Shown here: one piece after another, positions 58,401-64,000 of the stretch
Numbering within the stretch: the first letter of the stretch is position 1
Layout of the letters: the number at the start of each line of letters is the position of its first letter
From: Amborella trichopoda
Taxonomy: Eukaryota; Streptophyta; Magnoliopsida; Amborellales; Amborellaceae
Length of the DNA stretch: 64,000 nucleotides
NCBI RefSeq assembly: GCF_000471905.2
Contig: NW_006499296.1
Span: 437,579 to 501,578 of the forward strand
Direction of reading: 5' to 3'
Position numbers and translations under genes: made by a program
Notes under the pieces: model-generated
Told to the model about the DNA's origin: nothing
What the model saw: the letters and a program-made list of their open reading frames with translations, nothing else
The model's database searches: none

Positions 58401-61400
58401 CCCCTCTCCTCAACAAGCACACCGTCTCCATCTCCTATGAATTGCTCAAATGTCAGCAGGTCCCCTCCTCCTCCGTGTTCTCCAGCACCTTCTTGGTCAT
58501 CTTCCTTACTAATTGCCTCAGGAATGCTCTCTTGCATAGCATTGGCTTGTCTTCCTCTACTGCTCACTACTTGGCTATATCTGTAACAAATATTGTGTCC
58601 AGGTTGATTGGCATGCATTCTTCAACGTTCCTCCTAAGTTGTCGCTCTCGATGGTTTGATTGTAATGAATATAAACTAGGTTTTTAAGCCTCTCTGAAGT
58701 CAGCCATTTCCTCTTAGGAGTGTGCAACCACTGAAATGTACTCCAGTTTTGCTTACACTTAGTAGTTGAATATGTTTCAGAAAGCACCTTGATTGCTACC
58801 CTTTTTCAGTGAGGTATGTCACAACCATGTATCTGCCGCCATTAAGTTGAAATAAAATCCAAAGGGTGTAGCAAGAAATAACTATAATATTACATATGGT
58901 GAATGATGTGAAAGAACATGTAATTAGTTAAGAGATAACCTAGATGCATCACACTGCGAGAAGTCCTAGCAAGCCTGGTTACGAATGAGCCTTCCATATC
59001 CCTATACAAAGAAAGCTGAGAAACACATTGTATTTTAGTACTGTACACCTCACAAATGCACCAAGTCAATGAAGTTCCTACGTCACTTAGTGCTGTTACC
59101 TGGCTTCCAATAATGTATCCCACACCCTCCATATCCTTGTTGGAATAACAACTGTCGAATGGAAATGTTTGAGGTTGAAGTATAAACCAAGACAATAAGA
59201 AGATGGAGCGACCATTTAAATTCAGAATGATAGAACATTTTAATATTTACTATGCAAAGCATAACAAACATTTACCTGTCAGCAGGTGATGGCAGACCTA
59301 AATAGCTCCTTTTTCTCAGTTTGTTATCTCATCAAGCGAAGGATTTTGGAGTGGTTATTTATGAATTTTGTCACCGACCTCGCTCACTCTAGAGTCTCCT
59401 TCACAATCTTGATCATGGTAATCTCCTCTAACATGAGTTCAACGAAGCACGTAACACATGAGATCCATACCAAATGCTTCCTTTTGTCCATCAAATTTGA
59501 CTCCTTAGAAACACATGCCCTAGCATTATCGGTAATAATCTAGACAACATGCTTCTCTCCCACCTCTTCAACAACCTAGTCCAATAATTGTGCCAAGGAC
59601 TTTGCTTTCTTCCTCCCTATCTGCTTGATAAGAAGGTCGTTCCATGTGGGCAATAAACTAAAAAGTTCAGATAATCTTTCTGATTGATTGTCTTTCCAAC
59701 CGTCACTCATATGCCTTAGGGAGTTCACCCAAGGCACCTATGCCACCTTAAATTGTAGCAATCATAGGCTATTAATATGGGTATTGACTACTTTGAAGGG
59801 AATCCTAATAGTCCCCTTCACTAGGTGCCTTGCACCTTTAATCAAGCCTCCAAGGTCGTATGTTACGACCTAGGCTTCAGGAGGAATGGGTTGGTGCAAT
59901 CCTGAGCCATGGCCACACATGTATATTGTGTGTAACTCTCTTGGACCCTATGAGACTCATTTGAAGTATGGAGGGTGCCCCAGACAACCCCTCTTCCACA
60001 CTAGAACTGGCACTAGTTGCCCCTATGCCTCTATACATTTTCATGTTGGGCCCTCTAATTTGCAGATTTCATCTTTGGTTTAGAGGGAGGATATAAACCT
60101 TCAATTGAATGGTAAACAATGTCATTTCCAAAGATACCAATTTGCAAATTCATCTCATGATAATAGAGTTCCAAGATACTCAATTTGCAGGCTTCATCCC
60201 TAGATTAGAGTCGTACTATCCCCAAAGTCTTCTTCTGCGAGCTTTGCAAAGCCCAGAATTCCCCTGAATCGATCGCGGTGGCGATGTTTTTTAGATCAAA
60301 TTTCATCAGGATGTTGTTCTGGGTGTCATGGAAAAACCTGGGGTACGAGTCTTGGCCGAGAGAGATGGGTATCAATAGAGAGAGAGAGATGAGAAAGAGA
60401 GATGGGTTTCAATAGAGAGAGAGAGAGAGATATGAGAGAGAAAGATGGGTTTCAATAGAAAGAGATGGGTTTACAGTCCTAGAGATCTCCAGTTACATGG
60501 ACCTAGAGAGAACATGGAGAGAAACCCTAATTTTGATTTCGATAGTGAGAGAGAGAAGGGAGGAGATTACGGGTTCTCAAATCCAACGGTGGGATTAGTT
60601 TTACAAAGTTAAAAGTATGGTAGGGATAAGGTCTTAAGAATTATAAAAGTATTACATATATTATAAATATAAATTAATAAATATATGTATATATATTGTA
60701 TTATTTTAAATTTCGGGTCGGATCTGGATCGGATCCACCCCAATCCGGATCCAATCCTAATTACTATTTGGATCCGAATTTTGGATCTTGATCTGAATTT
60801 CGGATCCATATCCGGATCCGAATAGGATCTGAAATTCGGGTTTCGGATCCAAATCAAGTGAATTCTCAGCCCTATAGTAAAACAACTGTCATGTGTACAT
60901 GCCGTGCGGAAGTTTGTTGAGGCTTTGGTCCTTGCTCTCACAAGCCTACAACCGCAGCCAGGAGACCACACAATTATCTTGGCCTATGAACATACATCCC
61001 TAGGCATCTCTCCAACCGCAACAAGGGATGATCTCAATGTAAACCCTTATTAGTAGTGCCGCATGTCCAGGGGTAAGGCTTTTGGACATAAGTAGGGCCA
61101 TAAACCGCCCAACCCTTGGTCAGTCAACACACACACTCCCACTGAAGTGCAGATTCCATTATAAAACTTTAGTTTTACAAGCTCTCTAGGGCACAAACCC
61201 AACATAAGGATCCACACATTTATAAGATTGAGAATTTTTTAAAATTTTTTACTCCTATTTTCAAAAAATTGCATATTGGTATTGTTTATTTTTCCTTTTT
61301 AATAATCATTGTTTTGAAGAAAATTTGCCAATTTAGAATAAGGGATATGAAGGGCATGGGGAATTGGGCAATATATTCTCTCCTAAAATTGGAATATCTC

Positions 61401-63645
61401 CTTATAGAGTCCTAATACATAAGGTCACCACATATTTCTTGGAATATATAAAAAACCTATTGGTTTAAAATAATATGGTTTAAAATAATTTGATAGTTTA
61501 TTTTTTAAAAAAATAAATGTGTTACTTTCTTAATTTTTATTTTTCATTACATACTTTTTCTGTTAAAAAAAATGTTTCCAAACAAAAAAAAGGAACATGA
61601 AAGTTTATCCTCACACAGTAGAGCCCAATAATAAGGTTCATTAAATTCTCAAATTTATATTAATTCTCTTAAGTTTCTGTTTTACAATAAAATTAAGGAA
61701 TATGACACTTTTTATTTTGTAAAATTTATGAATCAATATTTTAAAGGATGACTTGATACTAGTTTAAAACATGACATTGGAAAATTTATTTGTAATTTTG
61801 ATTGGTTGCACCTATGCATTGGCACAGGTTGTGGGCTGATCTCTATCGCTATGGTACATCATCTTGCTATTTTCTGTGCCAAGAAAACAGCATCCTGTAA
61901 AACTATGCAGTAGCTATAGAAAGTGAACGGTTTGGTGTCAACATCCAAACCATTAAAGTCTTGGTAGGCAACCAGCCAAAGTTTTATCGGGAAGAGAACT
62001 AGTCTATGGAGAGGTGTCAAGCAAAATATAGCATATGGAAAATGCAAAAATTACCAAAAGATGTGTCAAGCCCAAGTGCGTGTGAGATTCTAGACCTAGT
62101 AATAAACAAATAAAGAAGCACTCCAATGCGAAATCTGGAACTCAATGGAAATGAAAGATCTTTATTTGCTGCCAAATACTTCACATAGGGTTTTATATAT
62201 CAAGATAAAAATATGACAGCATACCCAACTGAAATTGTTATGCATGCTTAAGCTTAAATGTCGTGGAAGCATCGTAATCCATAATTGCTATATTGTTAAC
62301 ATGAATCAGAGGAGTAGAAATAATGGTTGCCAATCATTTAATAAACAATCAAGCATCTTTACCACACTGTCAAAGCCCCCTGCAGCATAATGGATTGAAA
62401 GTGCTCAAACCAAGTTGAGTGCTTCTGTGAGCCATACAATGTACTAGTTAGTCTACAAAGAGGGGCACATCACATAATCTGGAGGTGATTGACTAAAAAC
62501 TGGCTAATATAGGAACCAATCCTAATAGTGGATCAGAGAAGACATTGCACATGGGTGTGAATCTCCTACTGGAGGTGTGTGTCCACACACACACGCACGG
62601 ATGTACAGATACAATAGTCATGCATTAATACCCATCCAAGAACAACATAAGTACATTGAAAACTAAAGCCCTTTAAAACATTCACTCAATTTGAGTGAGA
62701 TTTAATTAAGCAGAATATCAAACATGTAGGAGAAATATTTGCAATAAATGCAGTAATCCATGGATGTTTTAGGGTTCAAAAATCATGCAACATCCTCAGC
62801 ATGGTCCATTGCAGTTCAGGACATGGTTTGAAGTCATTAAATGATGGGATTCATGATATGTTTAGTTTAGGATGTTGTAGAAAATCAACATTGATTAGCG
62901 ACAAAGGAGTTTGACTTAGATGCACATTCAATTATGAACAACACTCAAGAAAAAAATCACAAATATGTCAGTTCTATTTATTAGTAAGGAGCATCACCCA
63001 AACTATAAGCATAACTGTACACATTACAAATGAGTGTTCAGTACCAGTCCAGATTAACACAGAAATCATAACTTAAAAGTTTTCCATAAATTAATTTCCT
63101 GACTCATATGATATAACAAGTTGTTGGTAGCATAAGTAAGAAACTTACAAAGGCATCGCCAAAGGCTTCCATCGTCTGAAGCCTTTCTTCATGCATATCT
63201 TCTGTCATAACTGGTGGGTCCTAATACACAAGAACAAAGGAGCAATGTTTTATCTCTTTATTTCTTTATATGATCTTCATTATCCTTAATGAAACAGTTA
63301 CCTCCAGAGTTATTCATTATTATTCCTGACAACTAGTCTGTCTTTTTTCTTTTTCGAATATTAACTTGGGTCTTCGCTAGGAATGACCCTCTAAACATCA
63401 TGTTGTGCCACCCTGACCACTCAGATATTGAAGCCATTCCTTCCTAACAACTAGTCTTAGTGAAAAGTATAATTAAAAATCTAATAGGCAAACCTGAGTT
63501 ATAGGAGCATGCATCTTTTGGTATGATTTCAGCAACATCATATTTGCTACAACACCAGCTGAACCCCTTCTGACACGAGGTGATAGAGGTAAATCTTGAG
63601 AGGTGTCTCCATCCCATCTAGTACCACTATGTTCAACAGCAGAAA
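52427..63645 (-). CDS. RAB3GAP catalytic-subunit homologue, seven C-terminal exons (5' part off the window)
   Basis: Plant relative of animal RAB3GAP1, the catalytic half of a complex acting on Rab GTPases in membrane traffic; its plant role is little known. Exons, 5' to 3': 63645-63494, 63220-63149, 57612-57567, 56533-56262, 55596-55419, 53175-52964, 52717-52427. All introns are GT-AG and all phases join without a stop, giving about 406 residues to TGA. Landmarks: RRGSAGVVANMMLLKSYQ, TEDMHEERLQ, QLEKEILSSDM, FKAANPGAVFEDFIRWHSPG, RLSHRMSEYGNLWRHIWNDA, LDPNREGEK-like FDPNREGEK, ILHYLETLRPH, ADTLNQTDFGGMKQM, SWRKVLSMGNQLNGHEP, and the C-terminus ALSVTSCD. The Arg of LSHRM aligns, from memory, with the Arg described as catalytic in human RAB3GAP1. 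Acceptor of the 63645 exon is the least certain boundary. The second intron (63148-57613) holds a dead hAT gene. Confidence 0.92.
54040..54425. mobile_element. MITE family A, copy A11, in a RAB3GAP intron
   Basis: Inside the intron 55418-53176. Internal words AATCATCTTGACCTCGAGAT and TTTGGACAGCTCATTTTAAA; right end TTTAAGGTTCATACCTTATA then AAACCTCACCC. Left end eroded. Confidence 0.7.
55645..55695. mobile_element. RTE LINE 3' tail scrap in a RAB3GAP intron
   Basis: GTAGCTGACCCCAGTTAATT followed by GACTATGATGATGATGATT resembles the terminal segment of RTE LINEs (compare 51126-51165). No coding part remains. Confidence 0.65.
57735..58060. mobile_element. Non-autonomous element E, copy 2, or 3' end of a hAT
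   Basis: Homologous to 41041-41430. Begins TTGGCAGTTTTTGAAAACCC with a GC-rich head (CCGGTCTGGATCAGCAAATC). It adjoins the hAT transposase gene to its right and may be that element's 3' terminal region; copy 1 would then be a deletion derivative. Confidence 0.5.
58062..59720 (-). pseudogene. hAT transposase, decayed, inside the RAB3GAP intron
   Basis: Minus-strand fragments in order. 59690-59480 gives SLLPTWNDLLIKQIGRKKAK, LLD-VVEEVGEKHVV and ITDNARACVSKE, the DUF659-type core with its conserved TDNA. 59450-59290 gives CFVELMLEEI, VTKFINNHSKILRLMR. 58787-58600 gives VLSETYSTTKCKQNWSTF, LHTPKRKWLTSERLKNLVYI and HYNQ, the hAT dimerisation domain with the C-x-x-NWS motif. A Gly/Glu-rich acidic tail follows in another frame (58600-58350). 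Stops and frameshifts occur in each block and the N-terminal BED finger is not visible. It cannot make transposase. Confidence 0.86.
60340..60560. repeat. GA-rich low-complexity region
   Basis: Repeated GAGAGAGAGA and GATGGGTTTCAATAGAGAG units in the large RAB3GAP intron. Confidence 0.85.
60705..60880. repeat. Degenerate GGATCC-rich segment with hAT-like end
   Basis: More than ten GGATCC/GGATCT words alternate with GAATTTC(G/A). On the minus strand it begins TAGGGCTGAGAATTCACTTG, similar to termini of plant hAT-type non-autonomous elements. No matching opposite end was found. Confidence 0.5.
60881..63148. other. Rest of the large RAB3GAP intron
   Basis: AT-rich intronic DNA. No other gene or recognised repeat, apart from a short (CA)n run at 62582-62595. 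Confidence 0.5.
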
Positions 63646-63651
63646 CTTATA

Positions 63652-63777
63652 TTAATGTTCCAAAAGGAAAATATAACCAATGGCTGTGGCATTTTGTTGA
63701 TTCTAAAAAGGTGATTAATGTTCCTAAAGGAACATATAACCGATGGCTAAGGCATTTTTTCAATTCTGAAAAGATTA
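63652..63777. repeat. 63-bp tandem duplication next to a RAB3GAP exon
   Basis: TTAATGTTCC(A/T)AAAGGAA then ATATAACC(A/G)ATGGCT occurs twice with a 63-bp period, starting 7 bases 5' of the exon at 63645 (in the upstream intron). It is near the branch-point region. Confidence 0.88.
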
Positions 63778-63861
63778 TCAAGCAACAAATATTATGACAA
63801 AATACGCAAGAGAAAAAATGGTATCAAACAAGGAAACAGGCAGGAACTGTCTTTTTCTTAG

Positions 63862-63872
63862 ATGGAGGGGGG

Positions 63873-63909
<37 letters not shown>
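63862..63909. repeat. (GA)n microsatellite
   Basis: (GA)18 at about 63874-63909, followed to 64000 by GTA/ACGT-rich low-quality-looking sequence. Confidence 0.9.
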
Positions 63910-63914
<5 letters not shown>

Positions 63915-64000
63915 AGGTAGTAGTAGTGTAGTTAAGTTTAGTTAGTAGTACGTCTACGTAGAGTACGTAAGTAAGTACGGACGTACGTACGTTACGGTTA

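Noticed and set aside
58244-58687. 147-codon and 105-codon plus-strand frames
   Set aside because: Antisense of the hAT C-terminal region, which is GC-rich and therefore stop-poor; the minus strand carries the recognisable domain.

Overview
The window reads as nuclear DNA of a land plant, most likely a flowering plant with a transposon-rich, AT-rich genome. The evidence is GT-AG spliced genes, an ALOG-domain gene (the family is restricted to land plants in this form), a plant-type RAB3GAP catalytic-subunit gene, plant L1 and RTE LINEs, plant Ty3/Gypsy and hAT elements, and many degenerate MITEs. I cannot name the species. There are three runs of N (7925-8398, 20178-20949, 49059-49078).

Only two genes look functional, both on the minus strand. 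(1) 36838-38536 is a two-exon ALOG/LSH-family transcription regulator. Exon 1 holds a complete ALOG domain, and exon 2 adds an unusual basic-then-acidic tail with 13-residue repeats. (2) 52427-63645 holds the last seven visible exons of a RAB3GAP catalytic-subunit gene; its 5' part lies beyond the right edge. All its splice junctions and phases agree. One of its introns (5.5 kb) contains a dead hAT transposase gene.

Decayed genes: a GSK3/SHAGGY-like kinase fragment keeping two exons, with an in-frame stop (41541-41824, minus); leucine-rich-repeat remnants (28487-29300, minus); and an unidentified 65-codon exon-like block (29549-29743, minus).

Mobile elements fill most of the rest. 1-9.9 kb holds MITEs, a plant L1 3' tail and a CT-rich minisatellite. 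9.9-15.9 kb is nearly featureless AT-rich DNA. 15.9-18.8 kb holds a long LTR-like segment carrying a MULE-type MITE with a 9-bp target duplication; a second truncated copy of the segment is at 44.8-46.4 kb. 19.7-26.2 kb is a nested stack: an RTE LINE invaded by a gag-only Gypsy element, whose 3' LTR carries a SINE and a hAT transposon (12-bp terminal repeats, 8-bp duplication), which in turn carries a MITE and a solo LTR (5-bp duplication). 33.6-35.4 kb and 42.3-44.6 kb are L1 LINE remnants on the minus strand. A ~390-bp MITE family recurs at least eleven times, always with a short palindrome near its ends.

The most distinctive items are the ALOG gene with its spliced acidic-repeat tail and duplicated 3' splice sites, the nested transposon stack, and the MITE family whose terminal palindromes differ in sequence but stay palindromic. 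No CRISPR array, bacterial operon, tRNA or rRNA gene was found.
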